64,000 nucleotides of DNA from Chlorobiaceae bacterium. GTDB taxonomy: Bacteria; Bacteroidota; Chlorobiia; Chlorobiales; Chlorobiaceae. The stretch is from NCBI GenBank assembly GCA_013334965.1, contig JAAXWO010000004.1, positions 124,001 to 188,000 of the forward strand, given 5' to 3'. Of this stretch, positions 1-9,896 are shown in pieces. A program made the translations under genes and the position numbers. Every line of letters begins with the position of its first letter. Position 1 is the first letter of the stretch. The notes below the pieces were generated by a model. That model saw only the letters and a program-made list of their open reading frames with translations, was not told the origin of the DNA and searched no databases.

Positions 1-52
1 ATCATGGCTGAATCACGGGAAGTGGTTTTAATGGCAATATCGCAGGCAGGGC

Positions 53-1102
<1,050 letters not shown>

Positions 1103-1128
1103 CTGGATGACGGGAGTCGAATTATGAG

Positions 1129-2007
1129 TTATGGGTGATCGGCAATGGGGGCGAGGCGTGAGAGCATTGCCTTCAGGGACTCTTCCCAGTGGGGAATGTC
1201 AAGGGCCCAGGCCTCTTTTATTTTCTTTTTGTTCAGTACGCTGAAATGGGGGCGTCTGGCCGGGGTCGGGTAGTCGCTGCTCTCGATCGGGGTTACCCGG
1301 CATTGCAGCCCCCCGATCTCCATGACTGCCCTTGCGACATCGTACCATGAGCAGACTCCCTCATTGGAGTAGTGATAGGTCTCTGCATACCGTTGTGCCG
1401 GTTCGCGCCGGTCGAGGATCGAAACAATGGCTGCCGCGAGATCGGCCGCCCAGGTCGGCGTGCCTGCCTGGTCGAACACCACTCCGATCGACTCTTTCTC
1501 GCTGCCGAGCCTGAGCATGGTCTTCATGAAGTTATGCCCGTGGATCGAATAGAGCCATGAGGTCCTTATTATTATATGCGACGGAGCTATCCTGCGGATC
1601 TCCTCTTCGCCCTCCCATTTTGATTGCCCGTAGACTCCGAGCGGCCGGGCCGGATCATCTTCCCGGTATGGCCGGCTGTTGCTTCCGTCAAACACGTAGT
1701 CGGTCGAAACCTGCACCAGCAAGGCATCAAGGCCCTTTGCAACCGTTGCCAGCACTGCTGCGCCGTCGCGGTTTACCCTGAAGGCTGTTTCGGCATCGCT
1801 CTCGGCACGGTCGACTGCCGTATAAGCGGCACAGTTGACGATCGCCTGTATGCCGTGGTCCCGGCAGAAACCCTCCACCTGCGCCGGGCTGGTGATGTCG
1901 AGTTCAGGCAGGTCCATGAAAAACCAGGTATGGCCGAGATGGGCTGGTTGCAGTTCCTGAAGTTCGGAGCCGAGCTGCCCCCGACTTCCGGTTACGAGAA
2001 TGTTCAT
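1129..2007 (-). CDS. rfbD: dTDP-4-dehydrorhamnose reductase
   Basis: Final step of dTDP-L-rhamnose synthesis: NAD(P)H-dependent reduction of dTDP-4-keto-L-rhamnose. The 292-residue protein has the N-terminal dinucleotide-binding motif GSRGQLGSEL, the family-typical stretches VNCAAYTAVDRAE and STDYVFDG, and a YGQSKWEGEE motif containing the catalytic Tyr-x-x-x-Lys. Length matches RmlD. It lies 21 bp downstream of rfbC and 26 bp upstream of rfbB on the same strand, consistent with one transcript. Confidence 0.96.
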   Translation of the reverse strand: MNILVTGSRGQLGSELQELQPAHLGHTWFFMDLPELDITSPAQVEGFCRDHGIQAIVNCAAYTAVDRAESDAETAFRVNRDGAAVLATVAKGLDALLVQVSTDYVFDGSNSRPYREDDPARPLGVYGQSKWEGEEEIRRIAPSHIIIRTSWLYSIHGHNFMKTMLRLGSEKESIGVVFDQAGTPTWAADLAAAIVSILDRREPAQRYAETYHYSNEGVCSWYDVARAVMEIGGLQCRVTPIESSDYPTPARRPHFSVLNKKKIKEAWALDIPHWEESLKAMLSRLAPIADHP

Positions 2008-2027
2008 TCGATTCTTTTCAATACTTG

Positions 2028-2609
2028 CTATAACAGAAAGCTCCCGGCGCGTGGCAAGGCCAGGTCCACCCCTTCAATCTCATGGAGCATCGGCTGTCGC
2101 TCATCCTTTTCCGACAGGCTGACGTCGGCAAGGGGAAGCTGCCAGTCGATGCCTATTGCAGGATCGTTCCAGCGGACGCCGGCATCTGATGACGGGGCAT
2201 AATACGCATCACATTTGTAATTGAACACAGCTTTGCTGCTCAAAACTGCAAATCCATGGGCAAAACCCGGCGGAATCCACAACATGCGATGGTTCTGGTC
2301 ACTGAGCAGTTCGGCCACATGGCGGCCGAAGGTCGGCGACCCCTTCCGGATGTCGACGGCCACATCAAGAACGATCCCCTGGATGACACGCACCAGTTTG
2401 CCCTGTGCGTGGGGCGGTTTCTGGTAATGAAGTCCGCGAAGCACTCCGTAACGCGAAAAGGATTCGTTGTCCTGCACAAATTCGCGTGCCCCGGCATGGC
2501 GCTCGAAAATGTCCTTCCGGAAAGATTCGAAAAAGTAACCCCGTTCGTCACCAAAGAGGTCAGGCTCGAACAACAGGACTTCCGGAAGAGCTGTCTTTAT
2601 GACATGCAT
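2028..2609 (-). CDS. rfbC: dTDP-4-dehydrorhamnose 3,5-epimerase
   Basis: Epimerises C3 and C5 of dTDP-4-keto-6-deoxyglucose, the third step toward dTDP-L-rhamnose. The 193-residue cupin-type protein shows family landmarks: FGDERGYFFES near the N terminus, the active-site region RGLHYQ, the VxDVAVDIRKGSPTFG strand, and WIPPGFAHGF. Length is in the usual 180-200 range. It sits between rfbA (61 bp upstream) and rfbD (21 bp downstream), all leftward. Confidence 0.96.
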   Translation of the reverse strand: MHVIKTALPEVLLFEPDLFGDERGYFFESFRKDIFERHAGAREFVQDNESFSRYGVLRGLHYQKPPHAQGKLVRVIQGIVLDVAVDIRKGSPTFGRHVAELLSDQNHRMLWIPPGFAHGFAVLSSKAVFNYKCDAYYAPSSDAGVRWNDPAIGIDWQLPLADVSLSEKDERQPMLHEIEGVDLALPRAGSFLL

Positions 2610-2670
2610 GGTAAATTACTGGATAGAAATTCAATGATTCAGCGACAACGGACCGCGACAGGCAAAACGG

Positions 2671-3564
2671 TCAGGCGGAACGGTCGGGGCCAAGCTTGAG
2701 CATTTTGGAGAGGTACTGGCCGTACTGGTTCTTGAGCAGCGGGGCGGCGAGACGTTCAAGGGCTTCGTCGCTGATCCAGCCGCTGCGCCATGCGATCTCT
2801 TCAGGACAGGCGATTTTGAGTCCCTGTCGCTTTTCAACGGTTTCGATAAAATTGCCGGCGGCCTGAAAAGATTCGTGCGTGCCGGTGTCGAGCCAGGCAA
2901 ACCCCCTGCCCATGATGGAGCAGACAAGCTCCCCCCTGTTGAGGTACGCCTCGTTCACGGAGGTGATTTCAAGCTCCCCTCTCGGCGACGGACGGACTCC
3001 GGCTGCGACGCTGACGACGTTGTTGGGATAGAAGTAGAGACCCACGACGGCATAGCTGGATTTCGGATCGTCAGGCTTTTCCACGATCGACAGAACCCGG
3101 CCGTCGGCGTCGAACTCAACCACCCCGTAACGTTCCGGTTCGCTTACGTAATAGCCGAACACCACGGCTTTTCTCTCGACGATCACCGTACGCACCGCTT
3201 TTTCAAGCATCGCGGTGAACCCGTAGCCGAAAAAGATGTTGTCCCCCAGAACCAGGCAGACGTCGTCGTCGCCGATAAACTCTTTGCCGAGTATGAACGC
3301 CTGAGCCAACCCGTCAGGGCTCGGCTGGACCGTGTAGCTGAGAGAGATTCCCCAGTCGCTTCCGTCACCAAGCAGTTTGATGAAGGAGGACTGATCCTCG
3401 GGAGTGGTTATGACGAGGATATCCCTTATACCGGCAAGCATAAGCGTGGTAAGGGGATAATAGATCATCGGCTTGTCGTAGACAGGCAGCAGTTGTTTGG
3501 ATATGCCCCTGGTGACAGGATAGAGGCGGGTTCCCGACCCACCGGCGAGAATGATTCCTTTCAT
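2671..3564 (-). CDS. rfbA: Glucose-1-phosphate thymidylyltransferase
   Basis: First, committed step of dTDP-rhamnose synthesis: joins dTTP and glucose-1-phosphate. The nucleotidyltransferase signature [11 protein letters not shown] follows directly after the chosen [17 protein letters not shown] and a LGDNIFFG metal-binding motif follow. The open frame extends 17 codons further upstream (to 3615), but family members begin M-K-G-I-I-L-A-G-G, so I start at 3564, giving 297 residues, the usual RmlA length. First gene of the leftward rfbACDB cluster; its promoter should lie in the divergent spacer before the large GH13 gene at 3973. Confidence 0.95.
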   Translation of the reverse strand: MKGIILAGGSGTRLYPVTRGISKQLLPVYDKPMIYYPLTTLMLAGIRDILVITTPEDQSSFIKLLGDGSDWGISLSYTVQPSPDGLAQAFILGKEFIGDDDVCLVLGDNIFFGYGFTAMLEKAVRTVIVERKAVVFGYYVSEPERYGVVEFDADGRVLSIVEKPDDPKSSYAVVGLYFYPNNVVSVAAGVRPSPRGELEITSVNEAYLNRGELVCSIMGRGFAWLDTGTHESFQAAGNFIETVEKRQGLKIACPEEIAWRSGWISDEALERLAAPLLKNQYGQYLSKMLKLGPDRSA

Positions 3565-3972
3565 GATGCGTCGTAATCGGTCTGGGATTACCGTTTTCAA
3601 GCCTCTTTTATTCAAAAAGGCACGTTCTTGTTAATATAGGTAAAATTATCGTCGTTTGTCGATTGGTCAGGCCGAAATGGCGAAATGATGACGTAAATAC
3701 GAAGAGAGCAAAGGACTCATACTTGCGATCTGTCGATTTTGTGAACCGACGCATAAATAGCGAAACAGATCAAATTAAGCGACTGGAATCCGCGACATCG
3801 GAAAACACCGGTTTCAGCCGACGATATAATTACTTACCTTATCGATGATCGAAAACACCTCGATTGACCGTCGCGAACGGATTCATTGCCGGGGCCGCGA
3901 GGCTTGATCTTCTGCCTTGATGATCGCCCTGCCTGAAAACCGTGACCTTGATCGAAATATCCTGAGCAAGCC
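3565..3972. other. Divergent intergenic spacer, no gene seen
   Basis: Spacer between leftward rfbA and the rightward GH13 gene. A 61-codon open frame on the plus strand (3663-3848) has no recognisable domain and no convincing ribosome-binding site, so I do not call it. The segment must hold two divergent promoters, but I cannot assign boxes with confidence. Confidence 0.5.
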
Positions 3973-6900
3973 ATGCCTGCCAAAAGCACTGATACAAGCA
4001 ATACCGGCAAAGAACATTTCTACATCAATCGAAAAGCGAGGGATGTATACCATCTGAACGATCCCGACCTGCTTTTTTTACCGCCGGAACGCCGGAAAGC
4101 CATCGTGCAGGCAGAGCTGCAAACCGAGGCGATCAATGCGCGAATCGCACTGGTGAAGGGTAGTGATGCGAAAAAAATCCTTCCCGCACAGTTTCACGGC
4201 ATGAAGCTGCTCCATGAGCTTTTCCATCATGTCATGGCAAAAGCATCAGGCCTATCGGGATCCGCACTCGCCATTCTCGACACGGACAGCTCCCACTGGC
4301 ATACAAAGGAGTACCTGGGCAACTTCCTCGAACTGTTCCCTCCCCAGGAGCTTTACCGCTCGCAGAAAAGCCTGGACGAGTACCTGAAAAACAGCGAGAA
4401 AATGGTCGAGACCATTGAAGAGTCCTATCTCGTCTGGCTCAACAACCAGAACCCTGCACTCGAACAGTTTGCGGATTTCCTGTCGGACGATGAACTTCAA
4501 GGCAACAGAACCTATCCCCACATGGTCAGGGCGATGAAAACCGCCATGCATGCGGTCGGCCCCATTGGCCCTGATGGCATCGACCTTGACGAATTGCTCC
4601 TCAAGCCCCTGAAACATTCGCCCGATTCGCTCCTCGCCCAGCTCAGGTACATAAGGCTCCATTGGGCCGAGTTGCTCCAGGACTCTCCATGGTGGGAGAT
4701 TCTCGACGAGACGATAACCCTGATCGAGGATGAAGACCGCTACCTGTTTTTCGAAAAGCTCGCCCAGGAGCAGGAGCTCCCCGGCGGCGTCATGGGCGAC
4801 AAGGAGGTGCACGTCCCGGCCTATTCGAGCATTGCGGACGCTCCGGCCCGTTACTCGCACGATTCGTCCTGGATGCCTGAAGTGGTCATGATCGCCAAAA
4901 GCACCTACGTCTGGCTCGACCAGCTCAGCCGCCAGTACGGCTACCCGATACGCCGCCTGCAGGAGATCCCCGACCAGGAACTGGATCTGCTCGCCGAGCG
5001 GGGCTTCACTGCGCTGTGGCTTATCGGCCTCTGGCAGAGAAGCCATGCATCGCAGAAGATCAAGCAGCTCCAGGGCAACCCGGAGGCGAAAGCGTCTGCC
5101 TATGCCCTCGAAAAGTATGACATCGCCGATGAACTCGGCGGCTACGATGGATACCTCAATCTCAGGGATCGCGCAATCCAGCGCGGCATACGCCTCGCCA
5201 GCGACATGGTGCCGAACCATACCGGCATCGATTCCGAACTGGTGAGGGAAAGGCCGGGATGGTTCCTCAGCAGCAATGAACCGCCCTACCCGAACTATAC
5301 CTACAACGGCCCGAACCTGAGCCCGGACAACCGTTACGGCATCCATATCGAAGACGGTTACTGGAACCGCTCAGACGCGGCCGTGACCTTCAAGAGGATC
5401 GATTACATGACCGGGGACACCCGGTACATCTATCACGGCAACGACGGCACCAACATGCCGTGGAACGATACCGCCCAGCTCAATTTCCTCGACCCCGAGG
5501 TCCGCGAGGGGGTGATCCGCCAGATTCTCCATGTCGCCAGGATGTTCCCGGTTATCCGGTTCGATGCGGCGATGGTGCTTGCGAAAATGCATATCCAGAG
5601 GTTGTGGTACCCGCTCCATGGACATACGGCCGGAGTTCCGTCGCGCGGCGCCTGGTCGAAGAGCATGTCGGAGTTCGAAGCGGCCATTCCCGAGGAGTTC
5701 TGGCGGGAAGTGGTGGACCGGGTCGCCAGCGAGGTGCCGGACACGCTCCTGCTTGCTGAAGCGTTCTGGATGCTTGAGGGCTATTTCGTCAGGACTCTCG
5801 GGATGCATCGCGTCTATAACAGCGCGTTCATGCACATGCTGAAAAAAGAGGATAACGCAAACTATCGCCAGCTCATCAAGAATACCCTTGAGTTCGATGC
5901 CGAGATCCTCAAGCGTTATGTCAACTTCATGAACAATCCCGACGAGGATACGGCCATTTCGCAGTTCGGGAAGGGCGACAAGTATTTCGGGGTGTGCATG
6001 ATGATGCTGACCATGCCGGGGCTACCGATGATCGGACACGGACAGGTCGAAGGGCTGACCGAAAAATACGGAATGGAGTATGCGCGGGCCTATTACGACG
6101 AGCAGCCTGACGGCGATCTGGTCGGCAGGCATTACCGCGAAATCTTCCCGATCATGAAGAAGCGCCGGCTGTTTGCCGACGTCTGCAATTTTTTCCTGTT
6201 CGACCTCTACACTCCCGACGGGAAAGTGGACGAGAACATATTCGCATACTCCAACAGGGTCGGCGAAGAGATCGCACTCATCCTCTTCAACAACCGCTAT
6301 GAGGCATCAGAGGGTTGGATAAAGGTTTCTGCCGCCTGCCTCGTCAACGGTTCGCTCTGCCAGACCCAGCTCGCCGACGCCCTTTTGCTTCCGCATGACC
6401 ATGACGCTTATGTCGTGTTCAGGGACCACAGAAGCGGGCTTGAGTACATCAGGTCGTGCCCGGCCATCCGTGAGAACGGCCTGTTCACCACGCTGAACGG
6501 GTATGAGTATAACCTGTTCCTCGACTTCAGGATCGTCAGGCCTTCGAAGCTGAGGCCATATGACCGCGTATGCGAGGACCTTCAGGGACGGGGTGTCGTC
6601 TCCATCGAAATCGAAGCCCTGTCGATGAGCCTCAGACCGATTCATCAGCTTATCTCTTCGGGGCTTGCCCTGCTCATGGAAGAGCTCTCCCCTGTCACGG
6701 CAAGCGACACTCTGGCGGCGTCAGATTTCGGGAAGCATGGTGAAGCGCTGCTCGAAAAGCTCTCGGTCCAGTTCGAAGAGATCATGGAAAAACCGCTCGC
6801 GCCTCGTCCGGGAGTCTCATCCCTGTTGGCCGCCCGATACCTGAACGCACTGAACCATGAGGTGGAGTTCGTGAGGTTGTCGGGTGAAAAACGCCTGAAG

Positions 6901-7491
6901 TCGGCGATCGGGATCGGAAAGGATAAAAAGGGGTGCTATCGCCGGATGGTCAGGAACCTGATTGCGCTTGAAAGCATCCAGGAGATGCTTGAGCATAACG
7001 GCCTCCTGCAACAGCAGCTCATCGACCAGTGGCTGCTCGGCAGCTCCCTGGCCGCCTTGTGGGCCGAAGATCCTGCAATGCCCATGAGCGGTACGGATAT
7101 CGTCGACCTCTTCTCCTGCCTGCTCTCCCTTAAACCTTCGAAGGAGGCTGTCCGCACTCCCGAAGCGTGGATGATGAGTTCGATCAGGGACCTGTTCGAC
7201 CGCGGTGACGCCCATTTCAGCTCCTTCATGCAGTTCCAGCATCTGCATGGCAAAGCGTGGTTCAGGGAACGCCGCCTGACGCTCATGGCCTCATGGATCA
7301 TGCTCTACGGACTGCTTCGTGCAACCGAATCGCAGGAAGCGATAAAACCTGCCACCGGCAAAACGGCCCCTCAAAAACCAGCCGTCACTGCCGAACACCT
7401 TCTGGAACCGTGGCTGGAATCACTCGAAAAAATCGACGCCGCCGCCTTCCTCTGCGGCTACGAAATGCAGGGTCTGCTGAAAGAGAGCTGA
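3973..7491 (+). CDS. Large GH13-family (alpha-amylase-like) protein
   Basis: A 1172-residue protein with a GH13 catalytic core at roughly residues 330-770 between long unassigned N- and C-terminal regions. Visible conserved regions: I, DMVPNHTG (Asp411); II, IRFDAA (Arg529, nucleophile Asp531); III, LLLAEAF (acid/base Glu596); IV, FMNNPDEDT (Pro656-Asp657). A GLPMIGHGQ strand follows. The classic His of region IV (NHD) is Pro here, as in GlgE-type maltosyltransferases (NTPD), and AEAF also resembles GlgE, while region II is ordinary alpha-amylase. No signal peptide is visible, so it is probably cytoplasmic and acts on glycogen or a related alpha-glucan; hydrolase versus transferase cannot be decided. 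It stands alone, followed by repeats, with no other glycogen gene nearby. Confidence 0.8.
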   Translation: MPAKSTDTSNTGKEHFYINRKARDVYHLNDPDLLFLPPERRKAIVQAELQTEAINARIALVKGSDAKKILPAQFHGMKLLHELFHHVMAKASGLSGSALAILDTDSSHWHTKEYLGNFLELFPPQELYRSQKSLDEYLKNSEKMVETIEESYLVWLNNQNPALEQFADFLSDDELQGNRTYPHMVRAMKTAMHAVGPIGPDGIDLDELLLKPLKHSPDSLLAQLRYIRLHWAELLQDSPWWEILDETITLIEDEDRYLFFEKLAQEQELPGGVMGDKEVHVPAYSSIADAPARYSHDSSWMPEVVMIAKSTYVWLDQLSRQYGYPIRRLQEIPDQELDLLAERGFTALWLIGLWQRSHASQKIKQLQGNPEAKASAYALEKYDIADELGGYDGYLNLRDRAIQRGIRLASDMVPNHTGIDSELVRERPGWFLSSNEPPYPNYTYNGPNLSPDNRYGIHIEDGYWNRSDAAVTFKRIDYMTGDTRYIYHGNDGTNMPWNDTAQLNFLDPEVREGVIRQILHVARMFPVIRFDAAMVLAKMHIQRLWYPLHGHTAGVPSRGAWSKSMSEFEAAIPEEFWREVVDRVASEVPDTLLLAEAFWMLEGYFVRTLGMHRVYNSAFMHMLKKEDNANYRQLIKNTLEFDAEILKRYVNFMNNPDEDTAISQFGKGDKYFGVCMMMLTMPGLPMIGHGQVEGLTEKYGMEYARAYYDEQPDGDLVGRHYREIFPIMKKRRLFADVCNFFLFDLYTPDGKVDENIFAYSNRVGEEIALILFNNRYEASEGWIKVSAACLVNGSLCQTQLADALLLPHDHDAYVVFRDHRSGLEYIRSCPAIRENGLFTTLNGYEYNLFLDFRIVRPSKLRPYDRVCEDLQGRGVVSIEIEALSMSLRPIHQLISSGLALLMEELSPVTASDTLAASDFGKHGEALLEKLSVQFEEIMEKPLAPRPGVSSLLAARYLNALNHEVEFVRLSGEKRLKSAIGIGKDKKGCYRRMVRNLIALESIQEMLEHNGLLQQQLIDQWLLGSSLAALWAEDPAMPMSGTDIVDLFSCLLSLKPSKEAVRTPEAWMMSSIRDLFDRGDAHFSSFMQFQHLHGKAWFRERRLTLMASWIMLYGLLRATESQEAIKPATGKTAPQKPAVTAEHLLEPWLESLEKIDAAAFLCGYEMQGLLKES

Positions 7492-7503
7492 CTGAAGAAC
7501 GAA

Positions 7504-7546
7504 ATGGACAAATTTGGAAAATGGACGGGATGGATTTAATGGACAA
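7504..7546. repeat. Short ATGGAC repeat tract
   Basis: Just after the GH13 stop codon, ATGGAC occurs three times and ATGGAT once within about 45 bp. This is the reverse complement of the GTCCAT core found in the longer tract at 7612-7780, so the two form an inverted pair about 70 bp apart. Confidence 0.7.
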
Positions 7547-7611
7547 TAAGGGAAGAAGATCGGTGGCCATCTGTTCACGTTACTTTAACTGAACAGACCC
7601 ATAATTTTTTC

Positions 7612-7780
7612 TTCAGTCCATTCAGTCCATCTCCCACATTCGTCCATTACGTCCATTCTGTCCATCTCCCACATCAGTCCATTCAGTCCATCTCCACATT
7701 CGTCCATTCAGTCCATCTCCACATTCGTCCATTCTGTCCATCTCCCACATTCGTCCATTCTGTCCATTCAGTCCATTCCT
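7612..7780. repeat. Tandem GTCCAT minisatellite
   Basis: By my count GTCCAT appears 14 times in about 165 bp. It is organised as imperfect 25-35-bp units of the form GTCCATTCNGTCCAT followed by CTCCCACATTC. The same double-GTCCAT plus ACATTC layout recurs at 23.4 kb. It lies in the 3' spacer between the GH13 gene and the convergent petB gene. Short plus-strand frames through it give low-complexity peptides and are not genes. Confidence 0.9.
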
Positions 7781-7797
7781 ACATTCCCCCACACAAC

Positions 7798-7830
7798 AAA
7801 AAGGGCCGCCCGAACAGGCAGCCCTTTTTT
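7798..7830. terminator. Bidirectional intrinsic terminator after petB
   Basis: Inverted repeat AAAAAGGGC...GCCCTTTTTT with an inner GCC/GGC pairing and a T run on both strands. It is placed 25 bp beyond the petB stop and after the GH13 gene, so it can terminate transcripts from either side. Confidence 0.8.
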
Positions 7831-7854
7831 TGTATTCAACAGATTCCGGAAACC

Positions 7855-9162
7855 TTACCAGCCATACTCGGCATACACCCTGTAGGTGTTGACGAGAAGG
7901 AAAGCGAGCACCAGGAGACCGAAGATGGTGAAGATGGGGCTCTTCTTCTCATTCGATGCCTGACGGTCGAAGAAAGGTACCAGGAGCCATGCGACAGCGC
8001 CGATGGTGAAGAGAATGATGGCAACCAGTTCGCCGCCTTCGAATTTGAAATCCTTAAGCAACTGGAACTGCGCCCAGAAGTACCATTCCGGCTTGATGCC
8101 GACCGGAGCCGGGGTCAACGGATCAGCCTTTACGCCGAGTTCCCAGGGGAACATGACTGCAAGGTAAACAAGAAGCGCAAATCCGATCATCCAGCCGATA
8201 CCGTCCTTTGCAAGGAAGGTCGGGAAGAACTTGTCGTAGCCTTTGACAAGGCCGGCTTCTTTATAGCCGATCGGAGTCGAGGTGCCGAGAATCTGTACGA
8301 GCATCAGGTGAGCCGACAGAACGAGCAGGACAAGACCGGGAAGCAGAACGACGTGCAGGGAGAACATACGGGTAAGCGTTTCAGCGCTGACCTCAGGGCC
8401 GCCACGAAGGATATCGACCATGAACGCACCGCCGGGAGCGACTTTCGGGACTTCGGTACCGACCTGGGTCGCAAAAAATGCCAGCTCGTTCCAGGGAAGG
8501 AGGTAGCCGGTGAAACCGAACCCGAGGCTGAGGGCAAGCAGGATGAATCCGCTGACCCACATGAGCTCACGTGGTTTACGATAGGACTTCATGAAGAAGG
8601 TGCTGAACATGTGGATGAACAGCATCATGATCATCAGATTGGCGCTCCATGCATGGATCTGACGGATCAGCCAGCCGAAGGGAACCGTTTTCTGGATGAA
8701 GACGAACGATGCGAATGCCTCTGCTTCGGTAGGTTTGTAGTACTGCAGGAGAAGAAGGCCGGTAATGATCTGGATCATGAAGAAGAACAGACCGAGACCG
8801 CCGAAATAGTACCAGAATGAGAGACGATGCTTGGGCACCTCTTTCTTCTTCAGGTAATCGAGAATCGGAACGACCACATAGAAACGCTCCTGAAGCCACT
8901 CGCCGACAAAACTGACCTTTGAATCCTTGTAAGGGTTCGCAGCAGGACGTTCTACCGGAGGCTTGAAAACGCCTGAGGTTGAAGATGAAGCTGCAGCAGC
9001 CGGTTTGGCGGCAGCCGGAGCGGCCGGCTTGGCAGCAGACGGTGCGGCAGGTGCTGCTGGCTTGGCGCCGGCAGGAGCGGCAGGTTTGGCAGCTGACGGT
9101 GCCGGCGGTTTCGGCTTGGCCGGTGCGCTGCCGGCGGCCGGGTTCTGGGTATTTTCAGCCAT
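7855..9162 (-). CDS. petB: Cytochrome b (b6 plus subunit IV fused), cytochrome bc complex
   Basis: Membrane core of the quinol-oxidising cytochrome bc complex that links menaquinol to photosynthetic electron transfer. Of 435 residues, about the first 85 form a hydrophilic Ala/Pro/Lys-rich extension; the rest holds about eight membrane helices. Haem ligands are visible: His170/His184 and His270/His285. The second pair is one residue wider than the first (15 versus 14 apart), the cytochrome b6 pattern, yet the subunit IV half is fused on, with the quinol-oxidation motif PEWY at 358-361. Encoded directly downstream of petC (35 bp), as in characterised Chlorobium petCB operons. No cytochrome c1 gene follows, which fits green sulfur bacteria. 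Confidence 0.95.
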   Translation of the reverse strand: MAENTQNPAAGSAPAKPKPPAPSAAKPAAPAGAKPAAPAAPSAAKPAAPAAAKPAAAASSSTSGVFKPPVERPAANPYKDSKVSFVGEWLQERFYVVVPILDYLKKKEVPKHRLSFWYYFGGLGLFFFMIQIITGLLLLQYYKPTEAEAFASFVFIQKTVPFGWLIRQIHAWSANLMIMMLFIHMFSTFFMKSYRKPRELMWVSGFILLALSLGFGFTGYLLPWNELAFFATQVGTEVPKVAPGGAFMVDILRGGPEVSAETLTRMFSLHVVLLPGLVLLVLSAHLMLVQILGTSTPIGYKEAGLVKGYDKFFPTFLAKDGIGWMIGFALLVYLAVMFPWELGVKADPLTPAPVGIKPEWYFWAQFQLLKDFKFEGGELVAIILFTIGAVAWLLVPFFDRQASNEKKSPIFTIFGLLVLAFLLVNTYRVYAEYGW

Positions 9163-9197
9163 GAGTCTTGACTCCCTTGATTTTCAAGTATTGATGG

Positions 9198-9743
9198 TTA
9201 AGCTTTTGTGATGACGATGGTGTCGCCGTCAATCTTTGCCTTGTAGATCTTCAGCGGTTTTGGCTGAGGTCCGGAAATGATTTCACCGGTCTGTTTGTAC
9301 TTGGCGCCATGGCAAGGGCAAGCGAGCTCGTTGGCCGCGTTTTCCCAGTGAACCAGACAGCCGAGATGGGTGCAGACTGCGCTGACCGCGGTAAGGGTGC
9401 CGCCCTTGTTGACGACGATAACCTTGTCTTCGTTGAACTGGTAGATCTTGCCAGAGCCGTCCGGAACCTCCGAGGCTGGACCAGCCTTGATTTCATTGAC
9501 CATCTTGATCTCCTTAACAGGGGGGATGATATACTTGACTACAGGGTAGAGCGTGCTGGCGGCCACAATGGCGCCTACTCCGCCTACTACCTTGTGCAGG
9601 AAACCCCTGCGCTCGAAATCGACACCTTTCAGGCCCGTCTCACGTGGCTTGCCGCCGGAAACGGCTCCGGATGAAGAGACTTCAGCACTGCCGCCAAGCG
9701 TGCCCATCCTTGCCGGGCTCTTGAAATTACCAGTTTGTGCCAT
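9198..9743 (-). CDS. petC: Rieske iron-sulfur protein of the cytochrome bc complex
   Basis: Carries the Rieske [2Fe-2S] centre that takes the first electron from quinol. The 181-residue protein has a twin-arginine-type start of its membrane anchor (ERRGFLHK, Arg45-Arg46) followed by a hydrophobic helix to about residue 73, then the cluster-binding boxes CTHLGC (Cys124, His126, Cys129) and CPCHG (Cys142, Cys144, His145). Ligands should be Cys124, His126, Cys142 and His145, with a Cys129-Cys144 disulfide. The ATG at 9743 is preceded by a strong AAGGAG ribosome-binding site. First gene of petCB. Confidence 0.96.
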   Translation of the reverse strand: MAQTGNFKSPARMGTLGGSAEVSSSGAVSGGKPRETGLKGVDFERRGFLHKVVGGVGAIVAASTLYPVVKYIIPPVKEIKMVNEIKAGPASEVPDGSGKIYQFNEDKVIVVNKGGTLTAVSAVCTHLGCLVHWENAANELACPCHGAKYKQTGEIISGPQPKPLKIYKAKIDGDTIVITKA

Positions 9744-9896
9744 TATAAGCTATCTCCTTTTTATGACGTTGGTTGTTTTAATCCAGAAGACTTCGGCCGA
9801 AGGCCGGCGAACGTACGGATAAACCGGCATGTTATCCATGCCTGAGGGACCAGTGCCTCCGTAGCGCAGTAAATTTCGTAAAAACTGATTTTGAAG

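Noticed and set aside
1-52. Possible start of another gene left of rfbB
   Set aside because: Too short to support any call; the window edge cuts it.
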